64,000 bases of DNA from Salibaculum sp035270045. Lineage in GTDB: Bacteria > Pseudomonadota > Alphaproteobacteria > Rhodobacterales > Rhodobacteraceae. Both the position numbers and the translations under genes were made by a program. Below the pieces are notes generated by a model that had not been told where the DNA came from, did no database searches, and worked only from the letters and a program-made list of their open reading frames with translations. How positions within the stretch are numbered: position 1 is the stretch's first letter; each line of letters begins with the position of its first letter. Positions 52,049 to 61,413 of the stretch are shown in pieces. The DNA lies in contig NZ_DATFIP010000059.1 of assembly GCF_035270045.1 (NCBI RefSeq), positions 1 to 64,000 on the forward strand. Direction: 5' to 3'.

Positions 52049-52708
52049 CTACCCCTTCAAATGCGGCAGGGACTTGCGAAAGTAGTCCCCACCCGTGACA
52101 AGTGTCAGAACCATCGCCGCCCAGAGCAGCAGGATTCCAATCCACCAACTGTATATCATGCCGTGGTATTTCCAGAGGATGCCGTTCTCATCCGGCACGG
52201 TCCCGTCCAGGATCGCGAAAACCGTTTCCGCGTCCATCCCCTCTGTCTGCATGGCAAAATAAGTCTGGAAGGCGCCCGTGGAGAACAGCACCGCGATGGC
52301 GGTCATCTGCGCGGCGGTTTTCCACTTGGCCAGCCGCGTGACCTTGAGCGTCCCGGCCGTGTCCCCCAGGAATTCGCGCAAACCGCTGACAAAGGTCTCG
52401 CGGAAAAGGATCAGCGTCGCAGGTAGCAGGATCCACGGGTCCATGCCGGAAAACCCGCAGATGACCAGCAACGCGATCACCACCATGGCCTTGTCCGCGA
52501 TCGGGTCCAGCATGGCGCCGAACTTCGACTCCTGGCTCCAAGCCCGGGCCAGGTAGCCGTCGATCCAGTCTGTCACCGCGGCCACCGAAAACAGCGCGAG
52601 CGCGATCCAGTCCGCCCAGGGCCTGGCAAAATATAGGAACAGGACCGCGACGCCGGGCGCAGCCAGCAGGCGAAGAACCGTCAGGATATTCGGCAGGGTC
52701 CATTTCAT
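52049..52708 (-). CDS. pgsA: CDP-diacylglycerol-glycerol-3-phosphate 3-phosphatidyltransferase
   Basis: PgsA (219 aa) makes phosphatidylglycerol phosphate from CDP-diacylglycerol and glycerol-3-phosphate in the inner membrane. The CDP-alcohol phosphotransferase motif D-x2-DG-x2-AR-x8-G-x3-D-x3-D is complete at about residues 47-69 (DWIDGYLAR ... GAMLDPIAD). It has an insertion with EGMDAETVF near 155-175 compared with the shortest forms. A hairpin element separates it from uvrC. Confidence 0.94.
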   Translation of the reverse strand: MKWTLPNILTVLRLLAAPGVAVLFLYFARPWADWIALALFSVAAVTDWIDGYLARAWSQESKFGAMLDPIADKAMVVIALLVICGFSGMDPWILLPATLILFRETFVSGLREFLGDTAGTLKVTRLAKWKTAAQMTAIAVLFSTGAFQTYFAMQTEGMDAETVFAILDGTVPDENGILWKYHGMIYSWWIGILLLWAAMVLTLVTGGDYFRKSLPHLKG

Positions 52709-52777
52709 ACCCGTTTCCTAGCGCCATTCCCCGCCCCACGCCACACCCCCCGCTTCTTTGGGTCGAAAATACCGCGG

Positions 52778-52803
52778 GGGTTTGGGGGCTGGCCCCCAAA
52801 CCC
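52778..52803 (-). terminator. uvrC 3' hairpin of Rhodobacteraceae intergenic type
   Basis: A perfect 12-bp stem (52778-52789 with 52792-52803, loop of 2) is followed on the minus strand by CCGCGGTATTTTCGACC. This hairpin plus GGTATTTT-CGAC arrangement is seen behind many genes in Rhodobacteraceae, where it serves as a terminator-like repeat. Here it would end the uvrC message or part of it before pgsA. Confidence 0.65.
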
Positions 52804-52858
52804 GAGGAGGAGCAGCGCGACGACGAGGTGCCCTGCGTGCCGCAGGCACACTTTTCAG

Positions 52859-54724
52859 TCAGCCCTTCTCGTGGAAATGCCCGTGGATCGTCTCGGCCAT
52901 GGCCTCCGAAATCCCGTCCACCACCTTGAGATCCGCCAGTGCCGCGCGCCCCACCGCCTTGGCCGAGCCGAAATGCGCCAGAAGCGCCCGCTTGCGCGCC
53001 GCGCCCACGCCGGGGATATCGTCCAGCGGTGTGGCCCCCACCGCCTTGGCCCGCTTGGCACGATGGGTGCCGATGGCAAACCGATGCGCCTCGTCGCGCA
53101 GGCGCTGGATGAAATAGAGCACCGGGTCGTTATGGCGCAGTGCCATGACCGGCTTGCCGGTCCGGTGGAATTCCTCCTTGCCATGGTCGCGGTCAGGCCC
53201 CTTGGCCACGCCGACCATCGGCACGTCCCCCACACCCAGTTCCTCCATGATCTGGCGCACGGCACTGACTTGGCCCGCGCCGCCGTCGATCAGTAGCAAG
53301 CCCGGCCACTGCCCGGACCGACGGTCTGGATCTTCCTTCAACAAGCGCTTGAACCGCCGGGTCAACACCTCTTTCATCATGCCGAAATCGTCGCCCGGCG
53401 TCAGGTCGTCCCCCTTGATGTTGAACTTGCGATACTGGCCCTTCTCGAACCCCTCGGGCCCGGCCACGATCATCGCACCGACCGCGTTCGTGCCCTGGAT
53501 ATGGCTGTTGTCATAGACCTCGATGCGCTGCGGCACCTCGCCCAGGTCGAAGGCCTCGGCCACGCCCTTGAACAATTTGCCCTGCGTTGCCGTCTCGGAC
53601 ATCTTTCGGGCGAGGCTCTCGCGGGCATTGCGCAAGGCCCCGCCGACAAGGTCGGCCTTCTCGCCGCGCTGCGGGACCGTGATCTCGACCTTGCGACCGG
53701 CCTTCTCGGCCAGCGCCCGGCCCAGCAGATCCGCGTCATCGACTCCGTGCGACAACAACAGCTGCCGCGGCGGCTCGCGCTGGTCGTAGAACTGCGCGAC
53801 AAAGGCCTGCATGACCTCGGCGGCGTCCTCCTCGCCAGTCACGCGGGGATAGTAGTCGCGGTTGCCCCAGTTCTGGTTGGCCCGGATGAAGAAGACCTGT
53901 ACGCAGGCCTGTCCGCCCTCGGTATGCAGTGCGATGATGTCGGCTTCGGCCACGCCTTGCGGGTTGATACCCTGTGCGGTCTGCACCGAGCTAAGCGCGC
54001 GGATGCGGTCGCGCAGTGCGGCGGCGCGCTCGAACTGCATCTCTGCGGCGGCCTGTTCCATCTGCGCGGCCAGCGCCGCCTGCATCTCGGTCGACTTGCC
54101 CCGCAGGAAGCGTTCGGCATCCCGCACGAGCGCGGAGTAATCCTCGCGGCTGATCTTGCCGACACAGGGTGCGCTGCACCGCTTGATCTGGTACAGCAAA
54201 CAGGGCCGCGTCCGGGTTTCGTAGTCGCTGTCGGTGCAGGTGCGCAGCAGGAACGCCTTTTGCAACGTGTTCAGCGTGCGGTTGACCGCCCCGGCACTGG
54301 CGAAAGGGCCGTAATAGGCGCCCTTCTGTTTCTTGGCACCACGATGCTTGCCGATGCGCGGAAAGTCATGATCCTTGGCCACAAGGATGTTGGGGAAGGA
54401 TTTGTCATCCCGCAGCAGCACGTTGTATTTCGGCTTGAGCTGCTTGATCAGGTTCTGTTCCAGCAGCAGCGCCTCGGTCTCGGTCGCCGTGGTAAGGAAC
54501 ATCATCGAGGCGGTTTCGCGGATCATGCGCGCGATGCGGGGAGAATGCCCGGTGGGCCGCACGTAGTTGCCGACACGCGCCCTCAGGTTGCGCGCCTTTC
54601 CGACGTATAGCACCTGGCTCTGGGCATCCAGCATCCGGTAGACGCCGGGGCTGGCGTCCAGGGTCTTCAGGTAGGCATGGATGACCTGCGCGCCGGTCCG
54701 GGTTGGGCTCTCCGCATCGTTCAT
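52859..54724 (-). CDS. uvrC: excinuclease ABC subunit C
   Basis: UvrC (621 aa) makes both incisions in nucleotide excision repair. It has an N-terminal GIY-YIG nuclease domain (SPGVYRMLDAQSQVLYVGKA, about residues 25-44), a UVR motif near 200-235, an RNase H-like C-terminal nuclease with YDNSHIQG and two helix-hairpin-helix repeats at the end (DIPGVGAARKRALLAHFG). Length is normal. It is the first gene of a unit with pgsA, moaD and moaE. Confidence 0.97.
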   Translation of the reverse strand: MNDAESPTRTGAQVIHAYLKTLDASPGVYRMLDAQSQVLYVGKARNLRARVGNYVRPTGHSPRIARMIRETASMMFLTTATETEALLLEQNLIKQLKPKYNVLLRDDKSFPNILVAKDHDFPRIGKHRGAKKQKGAYYGPFASAGAVNRTLNTLQKAFLLRTCTDSDYETRTRPCLLYQIKRCSAPCVGKISREDYSALVRDAERFLRGKSTEMQAALAAQMEQAAAEMQFERAAALRDRIRALSSVQTAQGINPQGVAEADIIALHTEGGQACVQVFFIRANQNWGNRDYYPRVTGEEDAAEVMQAFVAQFYDQREPPRQLLLSHGVDDADLLGRALAEKAGRKVEITVPQRGEKADLVGGALRNARESLARKMSETATQGKLFKGVAEAFDLGEVPQRIEVYDNSHIQGTNAVGAMIVAGPEGFEKGQYRKFNIKGDDLTPGDDFGMMKEVLTRRFKRLLKEDPDRRSGQWPGLLLIDGGAGQVSAVRQIMEELGVGDVPMVGVAKGPDRDHGKEEFHRTGKPVMALRHNDPVLYFIQRLRDEAHRFAIGTHRAKRAKAVGATPLDDIPGVGAARKRALLAHFGSAKAVGRAALADLKVVDGISEAMAETIHGHFHEKG

Positions 54725-54829
54725 GGGCCTAGCTTATGATTCTGGTGACGGCCTGCAATGACCCAGCGCGGGGATCAAGCGGCAACATACCCACCGTTCC
54801 TGTGGACAACCCCGTGGGCAAGGTTTTGG

Positions 54830-54970
54830 GCATCGGGAATTTCCCTTGTTTCATGACGATTTCGTAACCTTGCTCAATTTTTGGGCAAACCCCCAACTAA
54901 CTGATTAAAGTGGATATTTTTTTATCCCCAACGCAAGCTTCTGAGTTTGTTACAGAATTGTTAAGCCGCA
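54830..54970. other. AT-rich island upstream of uvrC with DnaA-box-like sequences
   Basis: The 285-base gap 54725-55009 is far more AT-rich than the rest of the window, with runs such as GATATTTTTTTATCCCC. TTATCCCCA at 54922-54930 is one base from the DnaA box TTATCCACA, and TTGTCCACA (minus strand of 54801-54809) is also one base off. A weak third match lies at about 54990. It is probably a strong promoter region for the uvrC unit; an origin-like role is a less likely option. No gene fits here. Confidence 0.4.
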
Positions 54971-55009
54971 TCCGCCCGGTCCGGCGCCCGTGCACAACTT
55001 GCCGCGCGA

Positions 55010-55789
55010 TCATTCCGGCCCGAGCACGTCCGGCGTCTTCCAGGCCAGGTGCTGGCCGCCGTCGATGCACAGGAGTTGCCCCGTCACTGCCGGCGCATCG
55101 AGGAAATACCCCAGCGCCGCGGTGATGTCCGCCGGGTTCGATCCGCGCTCGAGCACGGTGGCGGCACGCTGTCGCGCAAAATGTTCGGCGCTCTGGCGCG
55201 CGCCCTGCATGGTCGGCCCCGGCCCGATGGCGTTGACGCGCACCCGCGGCGCCAGGGCTTGTGCCGCCGTCTGGGTGAAGGCCCAGAGTCCCATCTTGGC
55301 GATGGTGTAGCTCATGAAGGCCGGGGTCAGCTTGCGCACCCTCTGGTCAACCATGTTTACCACCAAGGTGCGCGCCCGCGGCTCGCCATTGGCATCGGTT
55401 TCCGCATCGGGCGCCTGGTCAGCCAACGCCTGTGTCAGCACGACCGGCGCGCGCAGGTTGGAGTCCAGGTGCCTGTCCCAGCTGTCCCGGGTGATCGTGT
55501 CGATCTGGTCGTATTCGAAGACCGAAGCGTTGTTCACAAGGCAACTGACCTGCCCCAGCGCCTGGACCGCCCGCGGCAGCAGGGCCTGCGTGGCGTCCTC
55601 GGACAGAAGGTCGGCCTGTAACGCGACGGCGCGGCGGCCCATGCCCTCGATCTGTGCCACGACGTCTTCGGCGCCCTGCGCGCTACCGTTGTAATGCACG
55701 GCCACATCCAGACCGCGCCCGGCCAGATAGAGCGCCATCGCACGTCCGAGGCGCTTTCCGCCCCCGGTGATCAAGGCCACACCCGTCAT
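55010..55789 (-). CDS. SDR-family oxidoreductase, pteridine reductase/FolM-like
   Basis: A 259-aa short-chain dehydrogenase. TGGGKRLGRAMA (about residues 8-19) with an Arg/Lys in the cofactor loop, and NNASVFEYD (about 86-94), are typical of PTR1/FolM-type pteridine or dihydrofolate reductases that use NADPH. The YxxxK pair is YTIAK. A role in reducing pterins or folate is inferred. It overlaps the exchanger gene by 4 bases. Confidence 0.83.
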   Translation of the reverse strand: MTGVALITGGGKRLGRAMALYLAGRGLDVAVHYNGSAQGAEDVVAQIEGMGRRAVALQADLLSEDATQALLPRAVQALGQVSCLVNNASVFEYDQIDTITRDSWDRHLDSNLRAPVVLTQALADQAPDAETDANGEPRARTLVVNMVDQRVRKLTPAFMSYTIAKMGLWAFTQTAAQALAPRVRVNAIGPGPTMQGARQSAEHFARQRAATVLERGSNPADITAALGYFLDAPAVTGQLLCIDGGQHLAWKTPDVLGPE

Positions 55790-56742
55790 AGAACCACCCC
55801 TACATAAGTGACGTAAAGCACGCAGAACGCGATCCCCCAGACCCGGTTGATGTTCCTGCCGAAGAACACGAAAGGCACGAGGATCAGGGACGCGCCCAGC
55901 ATGACCCAGAGATCAAAGCGCAGGATTTCAGGGGACACCGGGATCTCACCCACCAGGGCGGCCACGCCGATGATCCCCAACAGGTTGAACATGTTCGACC
56001 CGATGACATTGCCTAGGGCCACGTCGGCCTGCCGGCGCAGCGCCGCCACGACTGTGGTCGCCAGTTCGGGCAGGGACGTACCCACGGCCACCAGCGTCAG
56101 CCCGATGGCCGTTTCCGAAACGCCGAAATCCCGGGCTATGTTGCTGGCCCCGTCCACCAGCAGGTTGGCGCCCAACGGGAGCCCGATCAGCCCCAGCGCC
56201 AGGAACAGGATGATCCTGGGCCACGGCAGGTTGGGGTCCGCGCCCTCCAGGTCCTCGACGGCACCGGCCGGCGCCTCGGCGTCGGCCTTGCGGTGATCGT
56301 TGGCCGCGCGGGCCGCATGGATCAGCATCGCCGCCAGGGCCGTCAGCAGGATCAGACCCGATATCCAGTCGAACCGTCCGCGAAAGGCCAGCGCGATGAA
56401 CAGGACGGTCGCCCCGATCATCTGCATGTAGCTATCGCGCGAGTTGCAGGCACCCGTGTGCATCACCGTCAGCAGCGCCGGCACACCAAGGACCATCAGC
56501 ACGTTCGCGGTGTTCGAGCCGACCACGTTGCCCAGCGCCAGCCCCGGCACACCGTCCCAGATCGCCTGCACCGAGATCAGCAGCTCGGGGGCCGAGGTGC
56601 CGAAGGCCACGATGGTCAACGACACGATCAGGGCCGGGATGCCGATACGCAGCGACATGTTGACAGCGCCCTTGACCAGGCTGTCCCCGGCGAGCAACAG
56701 GATCAGCAGGCCCAGCCCGGTGTAGACCCAGTCCATCAGCAT
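55786..56742 (-). CDS. calcium/sodium antiporter (CaCA family, YrbG-like)
   Basis: A 318-aa inner-membrane exchanger with two inverted halves. The alpha repeats show AFGTSAPEL (about residues 46-54) with GNVVGSNTANVL and VGTSLPEL (about 214-221) with GNVIGSNMFNLLG. An acidic loop of about 35 residues (EAPAGAVEDLEGADP) links the halves. Two in-frame ATGs at 56742 and 56736 are possible starts. It overlaps the SDR gene by 4 bases. Confidence 0.92.
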   Translation of the reverse strand: MLMDWVYTGLGLLILLLAGDSLVKGAVNMSLRIGIPALIVSLTIVAFGTSAPELLISVQAIWDGVPGLALGNVVGSNTANVLMVLGVPALLTVMHTGACNSRDSYMQMIGATVLFIALAFRGRFDWISGLILLTALAAMLIHAARAANDHRKADAEAPAGAVEDLEGADPNLPWPRIILFLALGLIGLPLGANLLVDGASNIARDFGVSETAIGLTLVAVGTSLPELATTVVAALRRQADVALGNVIGSNMFNLLGIIGVAALVGEIPVSPEILRFDLWVMLGASLILVPFVFFGRNINRVWGIAFCVLYVTYVGVVL

Positions 56743-56918
56743 CAGCCACGCCCCTTGCAGTCACAGGGTTTGCCGAAGGTGTATCTGCCACACTTGGAGC
56801 ACTTGGCCGCCGAGAGCCTGTCCTGCGCCCGGCGCACGACACGCGGCGCACGAAGCTTGCCGAACATGCCCAGCACGCCGATGAAGACGAGGAAGATAAG
56901 AACGATCTTGGAAATCAC
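56742..56918 (-). CDS. zinc-ribbon membrane micro-protein
   Basis: A 58-aa protein with one helix (about residues 4-21) and a C-terminal Cys-rich tip KCSKCGRYTFGKPCDC (four cysteines) that could hold zinc. The start is a GTG at 56918, one base after the sppA-like stop; a longer upstream form would overlap that gene for 60 bases. It shares one base with the antiporter start. The short size means it may be missed by gene finders. Function unknown. Confidence 0.68.
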   Translation of the reverse strand: MISKIVLIFLVFIGVLGMFGKLRAPRVVRRAQDRLSAAKCSKCGRYTFGKPCDCKGRG

Positions 56919-56919
56919 G

Positions 56920-57717
56920 TCAGAGGCCGAAACGGGCGTAGGCGGCCCGCTCCTCCAGCCCGGCGATGGCGTCGTCGGCAAACTGCGTGCCGAACCGCTG
57001 GAGCAGCCCGCGCTTTTGCCCGTAGCGGCGGAAACGGACCTTGTCGCCGAACTTCTCTTTCATGACCGGGACAAGCTGGCCCAGGGCGTCGGCAAGGCCG
57101 ACCTCGACAGACTGCCGCCCGACCCAGACGTCCCCCGTGAAAAGGTCTTGCCCCTCGGGCAGCTTGCCCGAGCGGCGTTCCGTGACGTGGTCCTTGAAGT
57201 AATCATGCATCTCGTCGAGCATCGCGCGCAGGCGCTGCACGTCCGCGGGCTTCTCGGGCTGAAAGGGGTCCATGAAGCTTTTCGATTTCCCGGCGGTATG
57301 GACACGGCGCTCCACGCCGACCTTGTCCAGCGCCTGCGGCAGGCCGAAACTCGCCGCGATCACGCCGATCGAACCGACGATGGAGCCACGATCAACGTGG
57401 ATTTCCTGCCCCGCGGTGGCCAGCCAGTAGCCACCGGAGGCGGCGACATCCTCGACGAAACTGTAGACCGGGACCTCCTTCTCGCGGGACAGGCGCATGA
57501 TCCGCGCCGCGATCAGCGCCGACTGCACCGGCGAGCCACCGGGCGAGTTGATTTCCAGCGCGACGGCGGCAGGACGGCCACGGGTAAAGGCCTTCTCGAT
57601 GGCATCGGCCGTGCCCCGGTCAGAGAGCCCGCGCGCCCCGCTCGCCGCGATCGCGCCCTGAAGGCGAACGACCGAAACGACGGGATCGGATTTCAGGAAG
57701 GGGATCCAGCGTTTCAT
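56920..57717 (-). CDS. S49-family peptidase (SppA/SohB-like)
   Basis: A 265-aa short-form signal peptide peptidase. The Ser of the VEDVAASGGYW motif (about residues 101-111) is the nucleophile and a Lys in the KSKSFMDPF segment (about 148-156) is the likely base, which together form the Ser/Lys dyad. There is no clear N-terminal membrane helix, unlike typical SppA, so it may be soluble or peripheral. The ATG at 57717 gives a short front. It cleaves membrane-embedded peptides in relatives. Confidence 0.88.
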   Translation of the reverse strand: MKRWIPFLKSDPVVSVVRLQGAIAASGARGLSDRGTADAIEKAFTRGRPAAVALEINSPGGSPVQSALIAARIMRLSREKEVPVYSFVEDVAASGGYWLATAGQEIHVDRGSIVGSIGVIAASFGLPQALDKVGVERRVHTAGKSKSFMDPFQPEKPADVQRLRAMLDEMHDYFKDHVTERRSGKLPEGQDLFTGDVWVGRQSVEVGLADALGQLVPVMKEKFGDKVRFRRYGQKRGLLQRFGTQFADDAIAGLEERAAYARFGL

Positions 57718-57784
57718 GCGCTCACATGTAGGCTGCGCGCCGGCCGGGAACAAGGCGGCTTGGGCGCCAAATCTCCGGCCGCCC

Positions 57785-58542
57785 TCAATCCCGCAATCGC
57801 CAGCCGGTCCGGAAAATCAGGGCGATGACGCCCAGGCAAAGCAGGGTGAACCCGGCGATGGCCAGCAGGCTGAGACCCACTGGCACATCCGCCGTCCCGA
57901 AAAAGGCCCAGCGGAATCCCGAGATCAGGTAAACCACCGGGTTGAACAGCGTGATCGTCTGCCAGACCGGCGGCAGCATCGAGATCGAGTAGAAGGACCC
58001 GCCCAGGAAGACCAGCGGCGTGATGACCAGCAGCGGCACCAGTTGCAGTTGCTCGAAGTTGCCTGCCCAGATCCCGAGGATGAAGCCGAGCAGCGCGAAG
58101 CTGGTGCAGGTCAGCAAGAGGAAGGCCACCATGGCCATCGGGTGCAGGATCTGTATCTCGACGAACAGAAATGCGGTCATCAGGATGACGCTGCCGATGA
58201 ACAGCGCCTTGGTCGCCGCCGCACCCACGTATCCCAGCGTGATCTCGAAGAAGTTCACCGGCGCCGATAGATGCTCGAAGATCGTGCCGATGAACTTGGG
58301 AAAATAGATCCCGAAACTGGCGTTGGTCGTGGCCTGTGTCATGACCGAAAGCATGACGAGCCCCGGCACGATGAAGGCCCCGTAGCTGACCCCCTCGACC
58401 TCGTCGATGCGGCTGCCGATGGCAGCGCCGAAGACCACGAAATAGAGCGAGGTCGAGACCACGGGAGATACGATCGACTGCCAAAGCGTGCGGAAGAACC
58501 GGCTCATCTCGAAAACGTAAATGGCCTTGATGGCGTGCAGGT

Positions 58543-58546
<4 letters not shown>
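57785..58546 (-). CDS. ABC-2 type exporter permease
   Basis: A 253-aa membrane protein with six helices and the ABC-2 permease layout; the FFRTLWQSIVSPVVSTSLYF opening and LFNPVVYLISGFRWAFFG motif near 207-224 are typical of NodJ/drug-exporter permeases. It overlaps its ATPase gene by 4 bases. The exported substrate is unknown. Confidence 0.9.
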
Positions 58547-59466
<920 letters not shown>

Positions 59467-59634
59467 TGCTCCCTTTGAGAGAGAGACTAGCCCGCTCTCC
59501 GTCGAAGGAAAAGCGAGACAGGGGCCTGCGCAGATGCACGGAAACCCCGCCGCTGGCCAGCAAATTCGGACCTGTCACCGGCCCTGCATCCGCGCTAGAT
59601 AAACGCTGAACCGACCCTTGGGACACCCGCACCG

Positions 59635-61272
59635 ATGGACAGGCATTTCATTTCCGGCGTGGCACTCCTGGTGGTGGCGATTTGCCTGCTGCCCATAGTG
59701 GGAGTGGTGGCCGCGGCGCTGCTGGGCAATCTAGACACCCTGCGCCACCTCGCCGAGACCGTGCTGTGGCGCTACACCTGGACGACACTGGTGCTGGTGG
59801 CGCTGGTGGGCGCGGGCAGTATCGTGCTGGGCTCGCTGACGGCCTGGCTGGTTGTGACGACCGAGTTCCGCGGCCGCCGCTGGCTCGAGATCGCATTGGT
59901 GGTGCCGCTGGCGTTCCCGGCCTACGTGCTGGCCTACGCCTATACCCATGTGCTGGACCATCCCGGGATCGTGCAGACCCTGCTGCGCGACGTGACCGGC
60001 TGGGGTCCGCGCGACTATTGGTTCCCCGAGATCCGTTCGGTCGGCGGCGCGGCCTTGATGCTGACGCTGGTGTTGTATCCCTACGTCTACCTGCTGGCCC
60101 GCGCGGCCTTTCGCCTGCAAGCCAAGGCGCCCTATTACGCCGCGCGCTCGCTTGGGGCGTCCCCTGCCTCTGCCTTTTTCCGCGTGGCCCTGCCGATGGC
60201 GCGCCCGGCGATCGCAGCCGGCGCTCTGCTGGTCATCATGGAAACCATCGCCGATTTCGGTACCGTGGCGCATTTCGGGGTTCAGACCTTCGCCACGGGG
60301 ATCTACACAAGCTGGTTTTCCATGGCCGACAGGGCGGCGGCCGCGCAGCTTGCCATCGGCCTGCTGGCCTTTGCATTGCTGCTGGCGGTACTTGAACAGA
60401 AGAACCGTGGGGCGGCCTCCTACGCGCTCAAGGGGCAGCAGGCGCCCTTTTCGCGCAGCCGGCTCGAGGGCGGCAAGGCCCTGGCAGCGCAGACGGTCTG
60501 CGGCCTGCCCGTTCTGCTGGGGGTCATCGTGCCGACCGTCGCCCTTTTTGCAATGGGATTGCGGTCCGAGCAGAACATCTTCAGCCCGCGCTACCTCGGG
60601 TTCCTGCAAAACACCCTGAAACTGGCAACCGTCGCCGCCATCGTCACGGTCTCGGCCGCGGTCTTCATCGGGACCTTCCGGCGCATTCATCCCAACCGCG
60701 TCTCGACGGCCGCGCTCTACGTCGGGCGGCTTGGCTACGCCGTGCCCGGCGGGGTGATCGCGGTCGGCCTGCTGGTGCCCTTCGCAGGGTTCGACAACTG
60801 GCTGGACGCCCGCATGGAAGCCTGGTTCGACGTCTCCACCGGGCTGCTGATCACCGGATCGATCTGGCTGATGATCGCGGCCTACATGATCCGCTTTCTG
60901 GCCGCGGCCATCGGGGCCTATGACAGCGGGCTGGCCACGGTCACGCCCAACGTCGATGCCGCGGCGCGTGTGCTGGGGCGCAGTTCCATCGGCACCGTGC
61001 GCGCCGTCCACCTGCCGATCCTGCGACCCAGCCTGCTGACGGCGCTGCTGATCGTCTTCGTTGATACCGTGAAGGAACTGCCTGCCACCCTGATCCTGCG
61101 GCCCTTCAACCACGACACGCTGGCGGTGCAGGCTTTCCGCCTGGCCTCGGATGAACGACTGACCGGCGCGGCGGTGCCCAGCCTGATCATCGCCGGGTTG
61201 GGCCTGATCCCGGTGATCCTGCTTTGCGCACAGATCGCCGACTGGCGCCGCGGCAGCATCGTGACCACCTGA
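59635..61272 (+). CDS. ferric iron ABC transporter permease (fused double-length)
   Basis: A 545-aa permease of the FbpB/SfuB type with two fused halves, each with about six helices and an EAA-type loop (ARSLGASPASAFFRVALPMA near 178-197 and AARVLGRSSIGTVRAVHLPIL near 442-462). It passes ferric iron across the inner membrane. The ATPase subunit gene is not in the window, so it must lie elsewhere or be shared. The gene precedes the binding protein gene by 141 bases. Confidence 0.93.
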   Translation: MDRHFISGVALLVVAICLLPIVGVVAAALLGNLDTLRHLAETVLWRYTWTTLVLVALVGAGSIVLGSLTAWLVVTTEFRGRRWLEIALVVPLAFPAYVLAYAYTHVLDHPGIVQTLLRDVTGWGPRDYWFPEIRSVGGAALMLTLVLYPYVYLLARAAFRLQAKAPYYAARSLGASPASAFFRVALPMARPAIAAGALLVIMETIADFGTVAHFGVQTFATGIYTSWFSMADRAAAAQLAIGLLAFALLLAVLEQKNRGAASYALKGQQAPFSRSRLEGGKALAAQTVCGLPVLLGVIVPTVALFAMGLRSEQNIFSPRYLGFLQNTLKLATVAAIVTVSAAVFIGTFRRIHPNRVSTAALYVGRLGYAVPGGVIAVGLLVPFAGFDNWLDARMEAWFDVSTGLLITGSIWLMIAAYMIRFLAAAIGAYDSGLATVTPNVDAAARVLGRSSIGTVRAVHLPILRPSLLTALLIVFVDTVKELPATLILRPFNHDTLAVQAFRLASDERLTGAAVPSLIIAGLGLIPVILLCAQIADWRRGSIVTT

Positions 61273-61352
61273 AAAATTTCCCCGAACCCAAGGTCGGTTG
61301 CAGGACTTCGCCGCCCGCGGCGTCAATTGCTGATCTTTTTTGTCGGAAATTC

Positions 61353-61379
61353 TTGACACCTGTGCCAGGATATATATCC
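61353..61379 (+). promoter_or_regulatory. promoter/operator candidate of the iron-binding protein gene
   Basis: TTGACA (61353-61358) is a perfect -35 box. A perfect 12-bp palindrome (GGATATATATCC, 61368-61379) lies 9 bases downstream, where a -10 box would be expected, and 34 bases before the ATG. An iron-responsive repressor such as Fur, Irr or RirA binding the AT-rich palindrome is a reasonable idea. Confidence 0.45.
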
Positions 61380-61413
61380 GATAGAAACACTCAACCTAAC
61401 CGAGGAGATCCAG

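Noticed and set aside
54910..55125. Short plus-strand frame in the AT-rich island
   Set aside because: No ribosome binding site, low-complexity Arg/Pro end, and overlap with the conserved C-terminal end of the SDR gene.
59731..61359. Minus-strand open frame of about 540 codons
   Set aside because: Antisense to the iron permease gene, which has a full set of helices and EAA loops. The reverse translation is Gln/Gly/His-rich and unlike any protein.
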